Source of the DNA: Ovis canadensis
Taxonomy: Eukaryota > Chordata > Mammalia > Artiodactyla > Bovidae
Length of the DNA stretch: 64,000 nucleotides
NCBI RefSeq assembly: GCF_042477335.2
Contig: NC_091257.1
Location: 40,952,501 to 41,016,500, forward strand
Reading direction: 5' to 3'
This document shows positions 1-13,450 of this stretch, piece by piece. The translations under genes and the position numbers were made by a program. Every line of letters begins with the position of its first letter. Positions within the stretch are counted from its first letter, which is position 1. The notes beneath the pieces are model-generated. The model ran no database searches, had not been told where the DNA came from, and was given only the letters and a program-made list of their open reading frames with translations.

Positions 1-2105
1 AGACAAATGCTAACAAGTATGAAAGGGGAATTAACAATAACAGAATAAGAGTGGGAGACTTTAATACCCCACTCACACCTATGGATAGATCAGCTAAACA
101 GAAAATTAACAAGGAAACACAAACTTTAAATGACACAATAGACTAGTTAGACCTAATTGATATCTATAGGACATTTCACCCCAAAACAATGAATTTCACC
201 TTTTTCTCAAGTGCACACAGAACCTTCTCCAGGATAGATCACATCCTGGGCCATAAATCTAGCCTTGATAAATTTAAAAAAAAAATTGAAATCATTCCAA
301 GCATCTTTTCTGACCACAATGCAGTAAGATTATATCTCAATTACAGGAGAAAAACTATTAAAAATTCCAACATATGGAGGCTGAACAACACACTGCTGAA
401 TAACCAACAAATCACAGAAGAAATAAAAAAAGGAATCAAAATATGCATAGAAACGAATGAAAATGAAAACACAACAACCCAAAACCTGTGGGACACTATA
501 AAAGAAGTGCTAAGGGGAAGGTTCATAGCAATACAGGCATACCTCAAGAAACAAGAAAAAAGTCAAATAAACAACCTAACTCTACACCTAAAGCAACTAG
601 AAAAGGAAGAAATGAAGAACCCCAGGGTAGTAGAAGGAAAGAAATCTTAAAAATTAGGGCAGAAATAAATGCAAAAGAAACAAAAGAGACCACAGCAAAA
701 ATCAACAAGCCCAAAAGCTTGTTCTTTGAGAGAATAAATAAAATTGACAAACCATTAGCCAGACTCATCAATAAACAAAGGGAGAAAAATCAAATTAATA
801 AAATTAGAAATGAAAATGGAGAGATCACAACAGACAACACAGAAATACAAAGGATCATAAGAGACTACTATCAGCAATTACATGCCAATAAAATGGACAA
901 CTTGGAGGAAATGGACAAATTCTTAGAAAAGTACAACTTTCCAAAACTAAACCAGGAAGAAATAGAAAATCTTAACAGACCCATCACAAGCATGGAAATT
1001 GAAACTGTAATCTGAAATCTTCTAGCAAACAAAAGCCCAGGTCCAGACAGCTTCACAGCCAAATTCTACCAAAAATTTAGAGAAGAGCTAACACCTATCC
1101 TATTCAAAATCTTCCAGAAAATTGCAGAGGAAGGTAAACTTCCAAACTCATTCTATAAGGCCACCATCACCCTAATACCAAAACCTGACAAAGATGCCAC
1201 AAAAAAAGAAAACTACAGGCCAATATCACTGATGAACATAGATGCAAAAATCCTCAACAAAATTCTAGCAATCAGAATCCAACAACACATTTAAAAAATC
1301 ATACATCATGACCAACTGGGCTTTATCGCAGGGATGAAAGGATTTTTCAACATGTGCAAATCAATCAATGTAATACACCACATTAACAAATTGAAAAATA
1401 AAAGCCATATGATTATCTCAATAGATGCAGAGAAAGCCTTTGACAAAATTTAACATCCACTTATGATAAAAACTCTCCAGAAAGCAGGAATAGAAGGAAC
1501 ATGCCTCAACATAATAAAAGCTAAATATGACAAAGCCACAGCAAACATTATCCTCAATGGTGAAAAATTGAAAGCATTTCCCCTAAAGTCAGGAACAAGA
1601 CAAGGGCGCCCACTTTCACCACTACTATTCAATATAGTTTTGGCCACAGCAATCAGAGCAGAAAAAGAAATAAAAGGAATCCAAATTGGAAAAGAAAAAG
1701 TAAAACTCTCACTGTTGGCAGATGACATGATCCTCTACATAGAAAACCCTAAAGACTCCACCAGAAAATTACTAGAGCTAATCAATGAATATAGTAAAGT
1801 TGCAGGATATAAAATCAACACACAGAAATCACTTGCATTCCTATACACTAATAATGAGAAAATAGAAAGAGAAATTAAGGAAACAATTCCATTCACCAAT
1901 GCAACGAAAAGAACAAAATACTTAGAAATATATATACCTAAAGAAACAAAGGACCTATATATAGAAAACTATAAAACACTGCTAAAAGAAATCAAAGAGA
2001 GCACTAATAGACAGAGAAATATACCCTTTTAATGGACCGGAAGAATCAATATAGTGAAAATGAGTATACTACACAAAGCAATCCATAGATTCAATGCAAT
2101 CCTTA
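1..2105 (+). mobile_element. L1 LINE ORF2, upstream half (endonuclease C-terminus to RT palm), decayed
   Basis: Part of an L1 ORF2 whose start lies before the window. The endonuclease C-terminus is visible (GDFNTPL near 50-75; catalytic SDH in FSDHNAV near 310-330). The RT follows in order: fingers KSPGPD near 1035, palm motif A DAEKAFDK near 1430-1450, [12 protein letters not shown] near 1600, and the catalytic box as LADD in [11 protein letters not shown] near 1710-1735. The frame is broken: there is a stop near 145, a frame change between about 560 and 650, and in-frame stops near 1013, 1292 and 1451, so it cannot encode a working protein. It is interrupted at 2105 by a BovB and resumes at 3981. 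The type matches the bovine L1 lineage, as the 3' end shows. Confidence 0.93.
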
Positions 2106-3980
2106 CGAACAGCTGTGAAAAGAAGAGAGGAGAAAAACAAAGGAGAAAACGAAAGATATAAGCATCTGAATGCAGAGTTCCAAAAAATAGCAAGAAGAGA
2201 TAACCAAGCCTTCTTCAGCGATCAGTGAAAAGAAATAGAGGAAAACAACAGGATGGGAAAGACTAGAGAGCTCTTCAAGAAAAGTAGAGATACCAAGGGA
2301 ACATTTCATGCAAAGAAGGTCTCGATAGAGGACAGAAATGGTATGGACTTAACAGAAGCAGAAGATATTAAGAAGAGATGGCAAGAATACATAGAAGAAC
2401 TGTACAAAAAAGATCTTCACGACCCAGATAATCACGATGGCGTGATCACTCATCTAGAGCCAGACATCCTGGAATGTAAAGTCAAGTGGGCCTTAGAAAG
2501 CATCACTATGAACAAAGCTAGTGGAGGTGATGGCATCCAGTGGAGCTATTTCAAATCCTGAAAGATGATGCTGTGAAATGCTGCACTCAATAGGCCAGCA
2601 AATTTGGAAAACTCAGCAGTGGCCGCAGGACTGGAAAAGATCAGTTTTCATTCCAATCCCAAAGAAAGGCAATGCCAAACACTGCTCAAACTATTGCACA
2701 ATTGCACTCATTTCACATGCTAGTAAAGTAATGCTCAAAATTCTCCAAGCCAGGCTTCAGCAATACGTGAACCGTGAACTTCCAGATGTTCAAGCTGGTT
2801 TTAGAAAAGGCAGAGGAACCAGAGATCCAATTGCCAACATCCGCTGGATCATGGAAAAAGCAAGAGAGTTCCAGAAAAACATCTATTTCTGCTTTATTGA
2901 CTATGCCAAAGGCTTTGACTGTGTGGATCACAAAAAACTGTGGAAAATTCTGAAAGAGATGGCAATAACAGACCACCTGACCTGCCTCTTGAGAAATCTG
3001 TATGCAGGTCAGGAAGCAACAGTTAGAACTGGACATGGAACAATAGACTAGTTTCAAATAGGAAAAGGAGTACATCAAGGCTGTATATTGTCACCCTGCT
3101 TATTTAACTTATATGCAGAGTACATCATGAGAAACGCTGGACTGAAAGAAACACAAGCTGGAATTAAGATTGCCAGGAGAAATATCAATAACCTCAGATA
3201 TGCAGATGAAACCACCCTTATGGCAGAAAGTGAAGAGAAGCTAAAAAGCCTCTTGATGAAAGTGAAAGAGGAGAGTGAAAAAGTTGGCTTAAAGCTCAAC
3301 ATTCAGAAAACGAAGATCATGGCATCTGGTCCCATCACTTCATGGGAAATAGATGGGGAAACAGTGGAAACAGTGTCAGACTTTATTTTGGGGGGCTCCA
3401 AAATCACTGCAGATGGTGATTGCAGCCATGAAATGAAAAGACGCTTACTCCTTGGAAGGAAAGTTATGAGCAACCTAGATAGTATATTCAAAAGCAGAGA
3501 TATTACTTTGCTGACTAAGGTCTGTCTAGTCAAGGCTATGGTTTTTCCTGTGGTCATGTATGGATGTGAGAGTTGGACTGTGAAGAAGGCTGAGCGCCGA
3601 AGAATTGATGCTTTTGAACTGTGGTGTTTGAGAAGATTCTTGAGAGTCTCTTGGACTGCAAGGAGATCCAACCAGTCCATTCTGAAGGAGATCAGCCCTG
3701 GGATTTCTTTGGAAGGAATGATGCTAAAGCTGAAACTCCAGTACTTTAGCCACCTTATGCCAAGAGTTGACTCATTGGAAAAGACCCTGATGCTGGGAGG
3801 GATTAGGGGCAGGAGGATAAAGGGACGACAGAGGATGAGATGGCTGGATGGGATCACCGACTTGATGGACGTGAGTCTGAGTGAACTCCGGGAGTTGGTG
3901 ATGGACAGGGAGGCCTGGCGTGCTGCGATTCATGGGGTTGCAAAGAGTTGGACATGACTGAGTGACTGAACTGAACTGAA
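2106..3980 (+). mobile_element. BovB (RTE) LINE, 5'-truncated, inserted in L1
   Basis: BovB ORF2 from just upstream of the RT to the 3' end. Recognisable pieces are GMGKTR-like text near 2253, DGIQWS near 2535, IPIPKKGNAKHCSNY near 2660, QAGFRKGRGTRDPIAN near 2790-2840, palm motif A FIDYAKGFDCVDH near 2890-2930, and a catalytic box reading YADE rather than YADD near 3199-3210. The C-terminal domain ([16 protein letters not shown] and [20 protein letters not shown]) runs to about 3957. The copy ends with the CTGAACTGAA tail typical of BovB. The frame changes near 2540-2580 and has a stop near 3050. The first base is internal to the family consensus, so it is 5'-truncated as most LINE copies are. 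L1 sequence continues on both sides, so it landed in an already resident L1. Confidence 0.95.
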
Positions 3981-5710
3981 TCAAGCTACCAACGGTATTT
4001 CTCACAGAGCTAGAACAAATAATTTCACAATTTGTATGGAAATACAAAAAACCTCTAATAGCCAAAGCAATATTGAGAAAGAAGAATGGAACTGGAGGGA
4101 TTAACCTGCCTGACTTCAGGCTCTACTACAAAGCCACAGTCATCAAGACAGTATGGTACTGGCACAAAGACAGAAATATAGATCAATGGAACAAAATAGA
4201 AAGCCCAGAGATAAATCCATGCACCTATGTACACCTTATCTTTGAGAATGGAGGCAAGAATATACAAGGTAGAAAAGACAATCTCTTTAACAAGTGATGC
4301 TGGGAAAACAGGTCAACCACTTGTAAAAGAATGAAACTAGAACACTTTCTAACACCATACACAAAAATAAACTCAAAATGGATTAAAGATCTAAACGTAA
4401 GACTAGAAACTATAAAACTCCTAGAGAAGAACATAGGCAAAACACTCTCCGACATAAATCACAGCAGGATCCTCTATGACCCACCTCCCAGAATATTGGA
4501 AATAAAAGCAAAAATAAACAAATGAGACCTAATTAAAATTAAAAGCTTCTCCACAACAAAGGAAACAATAAGCAAGGTGAAAAGACAGCCTTCAGAATGG
4601 GAGAAAATAATAGCAAATGAAGCAACTGACAAACAACTAACCTCAAAAATATACAAGCAACTCCTGTAGCTCAATTCCAGAAAAATAAACAACCCAATCA
4701 AAAAATGGGCCAAAGAACTAAACAGACATTTCTCCAAAGAAGACATGCAGATGGCTAACAAACACACGAAAAGATCTCAGCATCACTCATTATCAGACAA
4801 ATGCAAATCAAAACCACAATGAGGTACCATTTCACACCAGTCAGAATGGCAGTGATCCAAAAGTCTACAAGCAATAAATGCTGGAGAGGGTGTGGAGAAA
4901 ATGTAACCCTCTTACACTGTTGGTGGGAATGCAAACTAGTACAGCCATTATGGAGAACAGTGTGGAGATTCCTTAAAAAACTGGAAATAGAACTGCCATA
5001 TGACCCAGCAATCCCACTGCTGGGCATACACACCGAGGAAACCAGAATTGAAAGAGACACGTGTACTCCAATGTTCATCGCCACACTGTTTATAATAGCC
5101 AGGACATGGAAGTAACCTAGATGTCCATCAGCAGATGAATGGATAAGAAAGCTGTGGTACATATACACAATGGATTATTACTCAGCCATTAAAAAGAATA
5201 CATTTGAATCAGTTCTAATGAGGTGGATGAAACTGGAGCCAATTATACAGAGTGAAGTAAGCCAGAAAGAAAAACACCAATACAGTATACTAATGCATAT
5301 ATATGGAATTTAGAAAGATGGTAACGATAACTCTGTATGCGAGACAGCAAAAGAGACACAGATGTATAGAACAGTCTTTTGGACTCTGTGGGAGAGGGCA
5401 AGGGTGGGATGATTTGGGAGAATGATATTGAAACTTATATAATATAATATGTGAAACGAATTGCCAGTCCAGGTTCGATGCATGATACAGGATGCTCGGG
5501 GCTGGTGCACTGGGGTGACCCAGAGGGATGGGATGGGGAGGGAGATGGGGGAGGGAGATGGGAGAGGGGTTCAGGATGGGGAACTCATGTGCACCCGTGG
5601 CAGATTCATGTTGATGTATGGCAAAGCCAATACAATATTGTAAAGTAATTAGCCTCCAATTAAAATAAATAAATTTATATTTTAAAAAATTTTAATAAAA
5701 AATTTAAAAG
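3981..5710 (+). mobile_element. L1 LINE ORF2 C-terminal part and 3' UTR (bovine-type L1)
   Basis: Continuation of the L1 broken at 2105. Translations show the ORF2 C-terminal text ([23 protein letters not shown] near 4090-4160; [16 protein letters not shown] near 4995-5040), again with several stops. The 3' UTR holds the G-rich segment near 5510-5580 and the end AATACAATATTGTAAAGTAA, followed by an A/T-rich tail to about 5710. The same 3' end recurs in antisense at 11208 and 48935, which shows this L1 family was active in the lineage. Confidence 0.93.
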
Positions 5711-5888
5711 AAAGAAATGATGTGACCCCCATTGATAGGGAGAAGCCCAGAAATGTCCTGAAGTGGGATGAGATTAGAGGCAGATGGATCAGTTAGACTG
5801 TTAGAAGAGTTGAGGGCCTAAGGAGGAGAGAGGGGAAAAAAAGGTTATTTCATCAAAATAGCATCTTCCAGTGGGTTTGGTTGTGGTG

Positions 5889-6092
5889 GTTTAGTCATTA
5901 AGTCGTTTCTGACTCTTTGCGACCCCATGGACTGTAGCCTGTCAGGCTTCTCTGTCCATGGGATTTTCCAGGCAAGAACACTGGAGTGGGTTGCCATTTC
6001 CTTCTCCAGGGGATCTTCCCCATCTGGGATCAAACCTGGATTTCCTGCATTGCAGGTGGATTCTTTACCAACTGAGCTACCAAGGAAGCCAT
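5889..6092 (-). mobile_element. Bov-tA SINE
   Basis: Reverse complement of the Bov-tA consensus: a tRNA-Glu-like head (GCTTCCTTGGTAGCTCAG read on the minus strand near 6092) joined to a Bov-A body ending near TGACTAAACCACC. About 200 bp, close to full length. Confidence 0.92.
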
Positions 6093-6095
6093 TCC

Positions 6096-6594
6096 AATGG
6101 ATTTATGGTTATGTTATAGGAAGCTCAAAAAATTAGAGTAATTAGATATGTCAAGTATAAATGTTCCTTCTAAGTTTGTTTACTTTTTGGATAATTTCAA
6201 ATGTTTTCAAAGCCCTCTTTGAAGATCAGTGAACCTCAGTATCCTCTGCTCATGAGAAAATCTAGATGCCAGGTTCATGCTACAGGAAACCTTGTTACTG
6301 AACTGGGCTGGGAAAGGAGCAAAGGGCTTGCCTAGACGGAGACAAATTCCTGCCTGGACATTGCAGGCTCTGAAGCAGCTCCAGAAAGAAGCAGGTGTGG
6401 CAGGCAGTCAGGGGAGGAAGCTGGATCCACCCTCTGCCTGGATCACCTTTCCTTTAAATGGCTCCTGTGTGGCCTTTTCCTATCTCTGTATACCATTGTG
6501 TATATTCTGTATACTCTCGGTAGTTACATGTAGGATCAGTGGTTTCAGGTCTTCATACGTTATATATTGTACAGTATATATTATATACTATATA
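6096..6594. other. Unassigned stretch, no gene seen
   Basis: No recognisable repeat or coding signal. A TA-rich run at about 6556-6600 adjoins the next SINE and is probably its degenerate tail. Confidence 0.5.
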
Positions 6595-6901
6595 CATATG
6601 TTGGCGGTGCTGGGTTTTCGTTGCTGCATGTGGGCTTTCCCTAGTTGCAGCGATCGTGGGCTACTCTCTAGTTGCAGTGTGTGGGCTTCTCATTGAGGTG
6701 TTTTCTCTTGTTGCAGAACATGGGCTCTAGGGTACTCAGGTTTCAATAGCTGTGGCTCGCAGGCTCTAGAGCATAGACTCAGTGTTTGTGCTTGGGCTTA
6801 GTTGCCCCACAGCAAGTGAAATCTTCCCAGACCAGGGATCAAATCTGTGTCCTCTGCATTGGTAGGTGGGTTCTTAACCACAGGGCAACCAGGGAAGTCC
6901 A
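6595..6901 (-). mobile_element. CHR-type tRNA-Glu SINE, long form
   Basis: Antisense of the Cetacea-Hippo-Ruminant SINE family. Repeated modules read 'gtggcttctcttgttgcagaacatgggctct', and the tRNA-related head lies at 6870-6901 (minus strand starts GGACTTCCCTGGTTGCCC). About 305 bp. It is older than the Bov-tA copies. Confidence 0.88.
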
Positions 6902-7191
6902 GGTTTCCGGTCTTTGGATGATTCTAAAGAGCTTAAGACAAAAGCCATCGGGGATTAACAAGTCATGGATGTCAAGACTACTTATGTGATAAGGAAGAAG
7001 GAGCCTTTGCAGTGTTTATTGGGAGTGCTTAGTTGATGGCTATTAGTTATTTTTCTTATACACCATGATAGTCTTGACTTTTTTGTGTTCTAAATTTAGA
7101 AACTTTTTGTTTAAAAAACTTATCCAAGAGGACTATTCCTATCACAGACGAACTTTGTCACCAAAGAGGAATCACGTCAAACTCTTGTTCT

Positions 7192-7204
7192 AAAGCAATG
7201 CAAG
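7192..7204 (+). repeat. Left target-site duplication of the AGO1/HNRNPA2B1 retrocopy
   Basis: AAAGCAATGCAAG, matching AAAGCAATACAAG at 10182-10194 in 12 of 13 positions. The preceding CT|AAAG context fits the L1 endonuclease preference (TT|AAAA on this strand). It sits directly before the GC-rich AGO1 5' UTR-like sequence. Confidence 0.8.
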
Positions 7205-8411
7205 GCGGGGGAAGCTGCTGCAGGCTCTGCGGCAGCGGCGGCAACGGAAGCTGAGGGGGAGGCGGCGCGAGTGGCTGGGCTTGGGGTGGGCAGTCGAGCC
7301 CTGCCGGGAGCCCAGGCAGCAAACGTGCAGGGTACCTAGGCCCCTTACGCTGGACTCCACAGTCTCCGGGCAGCCTGATCTCCCCACGGGTATATGCGAT
7401 GGAAGCGGGACCCTCCGGAGCAGCTGCTGGCGCCTACCTGCCCCCCTGCAGCAGGTGTTCCAGGCACCTCGCCGGCCTGGCATTGGCACTGTGGGGAAAC
7501 CAATCAAGCTCCTGGCCAATAACTTTGAAGTGGACATCCCTAAGATTGACATCTATCACTACGAAGTGGATATCAAGCCAGATAAGTGTCCTCGCAGAGT
7601 CAACCGGGAAGCGGTGGAATACACGGTCCAGCATTTCAAGCCTCAGATATTTGGTGACCGCAAGCCCGTGTATGATGTAAAGAAGAACATTTACACTGTC
7701 ACAGCACTGCCCATTGGCAATGAACGGGTTGACTTTGAGGTGACAATCCCTGGGGAAGGGAAGGATCGAATCTTCAAGGTCTCCATCAAGTGGCTGGCCA
7801 TTGTGAGATGGCTCATGAAGCTTTGGTCAGTGGCCAGATCCCTGTTCCCCTGGAGTCTGTGCAAGCTCTGGATGTAGCCATGAGGCACCTGGCATCCATG
7901 AGGTACACCCCTGTGGGCTGCTCCTTCTTCTCACCCCGAGGGCTACCACCACCCGCTGGGGGATGGGCGCGAGGTGTGGCTCAGCTTTCACCAGTCTGTG
8001 CGCCCTGCCATGTGGAAGATAATGCTCAACATTGATGTCTCAGCCACTGCCTTCTACAAGGCACAGCCAGTGATTGAGTTCATGTGTGAGGTGCTCGACA
8101 TCAGGAACATAGACGAGCAGCCAAAACCCTCACGGACTCTCAGCGTGTGCGCTTCACCAAGATCAAGGGCCTGAAGGTGGAAGTGACCCACTGTGGACAA
8201 ATGAAGAGGAAATATCGCGTGTGTACTGTTACCAGCCGCCCTGCCAGCCATCAGACGTTTCCTCTGCAGCTGGAGAGTGGACAGACTGTGGAGTGCACAG
8301 TGGCCCAGTATTTCAAGCAGAAATGTAACCTACAGCTCAAGTATCCCCACCTGCCTTGCCTGCAAGTTGGCCAGGAACAAAAGCATACCTACCTGCCCCT
8401 AGAGGAACATT
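7205..8411 (+). pseudogene. AGO1: AGO1 processed pseudogene, 5' part only (to the end of the PAZ domain)
   Basis: Intronless copy of Argonaute 1 mRNA, the guide-RNA-binding protein of the RISC complex. GC-rich sequence at 7205-7398 has the position and character of a 5' UTR. The start codon is at 7399 ([16 protein letters not shown] is diagnostic of AGO1). The frame shifts just after, and the N-domain continues ([20 protein letters not shown], near 7450-7515; [18 protein letters not shown] near 7555-7610). A small deletion near 7800 and further frame changes near 7935, 8130 and 8160 break linker-1 and PAZ (text such as [54 protein letters not shown]). It stops at about residue 345 of roughly 857; MID and PIWI are absent. 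Loss of the 3' half is the reverse of the usual 5' truncation and is explained if it was copied as the second template in one event with the HNRNPA2B1 copy downstream. A processed pseudogene, not functional. Confidence 0.93.
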
Positions 8412-8441
8412 GAAAGATGCTCAAGACTGATTCGAGGGCTC
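8412..8441 (+). other. Junction segment between the AGO1 and HNRNPA2B1 copies
   Basis: About 30 nt after AGO1 PAZ text stops. Only a short AACATTG string fits the AGO1 coding sequence that should follow. The rest may be the very start of the HNRNPA2B1 transcript, a third template, or non-templated bases; I cannot decide from this window. Confidence 0.45.
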
Positions 8442-10181
<1,740 letters not shown>

Positions 10182-10194
10182 AAAGCAATACAAG
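10182..10194 (+). repeat. Right target-site duplication of the chimeric retrocopy
   Basis: AAAGCAATACAAG immediately after the A-rich tail of the HNRNPA2B1 copy. It pairs with 7192-7204 (one mismatch). No duplication was seen at the AGO1/HNRNPA2B1 junction. Confidence 0.8.
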
Positions 10195-10720
10195 TTAGTT
10201 AAGATTTTCTTTATTATTATAGCATAATCCATCCTTTCCCCCTTGAATAGTTACCAGTACAGAAATAATGTCTTTCTAATTTTGTTTATTTTCTCTTTAA
10301 ACATTTGTTTCTTGGAAAGTACAAGGGAACACTTAGAATGCATTCTATGCTTTAATTCAGTATTAACTGGTCAGAAGGCAGATAATGGAGAATCTGAATT
10401 GGTTTTCAGTTTCTCTTTCTTCCTCTACAATGTAAATATAATACTTTGCCAGAAATAAAACTCTGTGATGGAATGAAAATGGAAAAGGAGGGATAAATAT
10501 AGGAATAGTCTGTGTTACACAACCATCATATTCCTAGAAAGAAAAATAAGTTAAATATGAAAATAGCAAGTTCATGACAGATTTTATAGAACATGCTTCC
10601 ATTTCCATTCAAACAGCAATAGAAAAGGGGAAAAATACCCTCTTTGCAGGATTGTAAGCCCAGTTTTCTCTCTAGTATACCATGGCATTTTATTCCTTCA
10701 TGCATTTTTAGTCTTACTGT
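10195..10720. other. Unassigned A/T-rich stretch
   Basis: No gene or repeat recognised. If the duplication at 10182 is coincidental, part of this could be a longer HNRNPA2B1 3' UTR (an AATAAA lies at about 10455). Confidence 0.4.
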
Positions 10721-11207
10721 TTCAGTTCAGTTCAGTTCAGTTGCCCAGTCATGTCTGACTCTTTGCAACCCCATGGACTGCAGCACACCAGGCTTCCCTG
10801 TCCATCACCAACTCCTGGAGCTTACTCAAACTCATGTCCATTGAGTCGGTGATGCCAACTCATCCTCTGTTATCCCCTTCTCCTCCCTCCCTCAGTCTTT
10901 CCCAGCATCAGGGTCTTTGCCAATGAGTCAGTTCTTCACATCAGTGGCCAAAGTATTGGAGTTTCAGCTTTAACATCAGTCCTTCCAATGAATATTCAGG
11001 ACTAATTTCCTTTAGGATTGATTGGTTGGATCTCCTTACAGTCCAAGGGACTCTCAAGATCTTCTCCAACACCACAGTTCAAGAGCATCAATTCTTCAGC
11101 CCTCAGCTTTCTTTATGGTCCAACTCTCACATCCATATATTACTACTGGAAAAAACATAGCTTTGGCTAGATGGACCTTTGTTGGCAAAGCAGTGTCTCT
11201 GCTTTTT
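10721..11207 (-). mobile_element. BovB copy A, 3' end segment
   Basis: Antisense BovB beginning with its CAGTT-repeat tail at 10721 and running into the C-terminal coding part. It is interrupted by an L1 after GTCTCTGCTTTTT (11195-11207), which is duplicated at 11910-11922. It belongs with the segments at 11910, 15826 and 17287; together they give about 3.3 kb, a nearly full-length element. Confidence 0.94.
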
Positions 11208-11909
11208 TTTTTTTTAATTAAAAAAATTTTTATTTTTACTTTATTTTGCTTTACAATACTGTATTGGTTTTGCCATACATTGACATGAATCAGCCACGGG
11301 TGTACATGAGTTCCCAATCCTGAACCCCCCTCCCACCTCCCACCCCATATCCCACCTCCCACCCCATATCATCTCTTTGGATCATCCCCGTGCACCAGCC
11401 CCAAGCATCCTGTATCCTGTATCGAACATAGACTGGTGATTCATTTCTTACATGATAGTATACATGTTTCAATGCCATTCTCCCAAATCATCCCACCCTC
11501 TCCCTCTCCCATAGAGTCCAAAAGTCCATTCTAAACATCTGTGTCTCTTTTGCTGTCTCGCATACAGGGTTATCATTACCATCTTTCTAAATTCCATATA
11601 TATGTGTTAGTATGCTGTATTGGTGTGTTTTTTTTCTGGCTTACTTCACTCTGTATAATCGGCTCCAGTTTCATCCACCTCATTAGAACTGATTCAAATG
11701 TATTCTTTTTAATGGATGAGTAATACTCCATTGTGTATATGTACCACCGCTTTCTCATCCATTCATCTGCTGATGGACATGTAGGTTGTTTCCATATCCT
11801 GGCTATTATAAACAGTGCTGGGATGAACATTGGGATACAAGTGTCTCTTTCAATTCTGGTTTCCTCAGTGTGTATGCCCAGCAGTGGGATTGCTGGGTCA
11901 TAAGGCAAG
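11208..11909 (-). mobile_element. 5'-truncated bovine-type L1 inserted in BovB copy A
   Basis: Antisense L1 3' UTR and ORF2 end (minus-strand text [19 protein letters not shown] and SADEWMRKRWYIYTMEYYS), starting with a poly-T at 11208. Perfect 13-bp target-site duplications flank it (11195-11207 and 11910-11922). About 700 bp, ending at an internal ORF2 site, the normal L1 5' truncation. Confidence 0.95.
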
Positions 11910-13450
11910 GTCTCTGCTTTTTACTATGCTGTCTAGGTTGGTCATAGCTTTTCTTCCAAGGAGCAAGCATTTTTTAATTTAATGGCTTCAGTCACCATCT
12001 GCAGTGATTTTTGGAAACCTCAAAAATGAAGTTTGTCACTGTTTACATTGTTTCCCTATCTATTTGCAATGAAGTGATGGGACTGGATTCCATGATCTTC
12101 GTTTTCTGATATTTAGTTTTAAGCCAAATTTTTCATACTCCTTATTCACTTTCATTAAGAGGCTCTTTAGTTCTTCTTCCCTTTCTGCCATAAGGGTGGT
12201 GTCATATGCATGTCTGTGCTTATTGATATTTTGCCCGGCATTCTCGATTCCACCTTGTGCTTATCCAGTCCATATTTCACATGATATACTCTGCATATAA
12301 GTTAAATAAGCAGGGTGACAATATACAGTCTTGATGTACTCCTTTTCTATTTGGAACCAGTCTGTTGTTTCATGTCCAGTTCTAACTGTTGCTTCCTGAC
12401 CTGCATATAGGTTTCTTAAGAGGCAGGTCAGGTGGTCTGGTATTGCCATCTCTTTCAGAATTTTCCACAGTTTATTGTGATCCACACAGTCAAAGGCTTT
12501 GGCATAGTCAATAAAGCAGAAATAGATGTTTTTCTGGAACTCTCTTGCTTTTTCCATGATCCAGTGCATGTTGGCAATTGGATCTCTGGTTCCTCTGCTT
12601 TTTCTAAAACCAGCTTGAACATCAGGAAGTTCACGGTTCATGTATTGCTGAAGCCTGGCTTGGAGAATTTTGAGCATTATTTTACTAGCATGTGAGATGA
12701 GTGCAATTGAGCGGTAGTTTGAGCATTCTTTGGCATTGTCTTTCTTTGGGATTGGAATGAAAACTGACCTTTTCCAGTCCTGTGGCCACTGCTGAGTTTT
12801 CCAAATTTGCTGGCATATTGAGTGCAGCACTTTCACAGCATCATCTTTTAGGATTTGACATAGCTCCACTGGAATTCGATCACCTCCACTAGCTTTGTTT
12901 GTAGTTATGCTTTCTAAGGCCCACTTGACTTTGCATTCCAGGATGCCTGGCTCTAGGTATGTGATCACACCATCGTGGTTATCTGGCTCATGAAGATCTT
13001 TGTTGTATAGTTCTGTGTATTCTTGCCATCTCTTCTTAATATCTTCTGCTTCTGTTAGGTCCAGACCATTTCTGTCCTTTATTGTGCCCATCTTTGCATG
13101 AAATGCTCCCTTGGTATCTCTAATTTTCTTGAAGAGATCTCTAGTCTTTCCCATTCTGTTGTTTTCCTCTACTTCTTTGCATTGATCGCTGAGGAAGGCA
13201 TTATCTCTCCTTGCTATTCTTTGCAACTCTGCATTCATATGGGTATAGCTTTCCTTTTCTCCTTTGCCTTTCGCTACTCTTCTTTTTGCAGCTATTTGTA
13301 AGGCCTCCTTAGACAAACATTTTGCCTTTTTGCATTTCTTTTTCTTTGGGATGGTCTTGGTCACTGCCACCTGTACAATGTCATGAACCTCCATCCATAG
13401 TTCTTCAGGTGCTCTATCAGATCTAATCCCTTGAAAATCTTTGTTACTTC
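11910..13450 (-). mobile_element. BovB copy A, RT segment with a 413-codon open frame
   Basis: Continuation of BovB copy A. A minus-strand frame at 12261-13502 is open for 413 codons and covers most of the RT. Visible are MGKTRDLFKKIRDTKGAFHA, WPQDWKRSVFIPIPKK, QAGFRKSRGTRDPIANMHW and motif A FIDYAKAFDCVDHNK. It ends before the catalytic YADD box, which is disrupted near 12200 (YAYDTT). The first residues of that frame, upstream of about 13450, come from antisense of a second BovB inserted there. The element stops at 13450 at the inserted plus-strand BovB. Confidence 0.93.

Noticed and set aside
3303-3857. Long open frames antisense to BovB coding regions (also 47489-47902, 60356-60925, 57956-58252)
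   Set aside because: They are mirror frames of the BovB C-terminal region, recur in every copy and have no domain of their own.
5889-6092. tRNA-Glu-like genes at SINE heads across the window
   Set aside because: The heads are attached to Bov-A or CHR bodies with degenerate cloverleaf positions; they are SINE promoters, not tRNA genes.
7281-7877. 198-codon frame as a novel short AGO1-like protein
   Set aside because: The first part is 5' UTR read out of frame and the end is out of frame after a deletion; only the middle is AGO1. It fits a processed pseudogene.
11195-11922. Repeated GTCTCTGCTTTTT as CRISPR-like or attachment-site repeats
   Set aside because: A two-copy direct repeat flanking an L1 with poly-T is a target-site duplication; the genome is mammalian.
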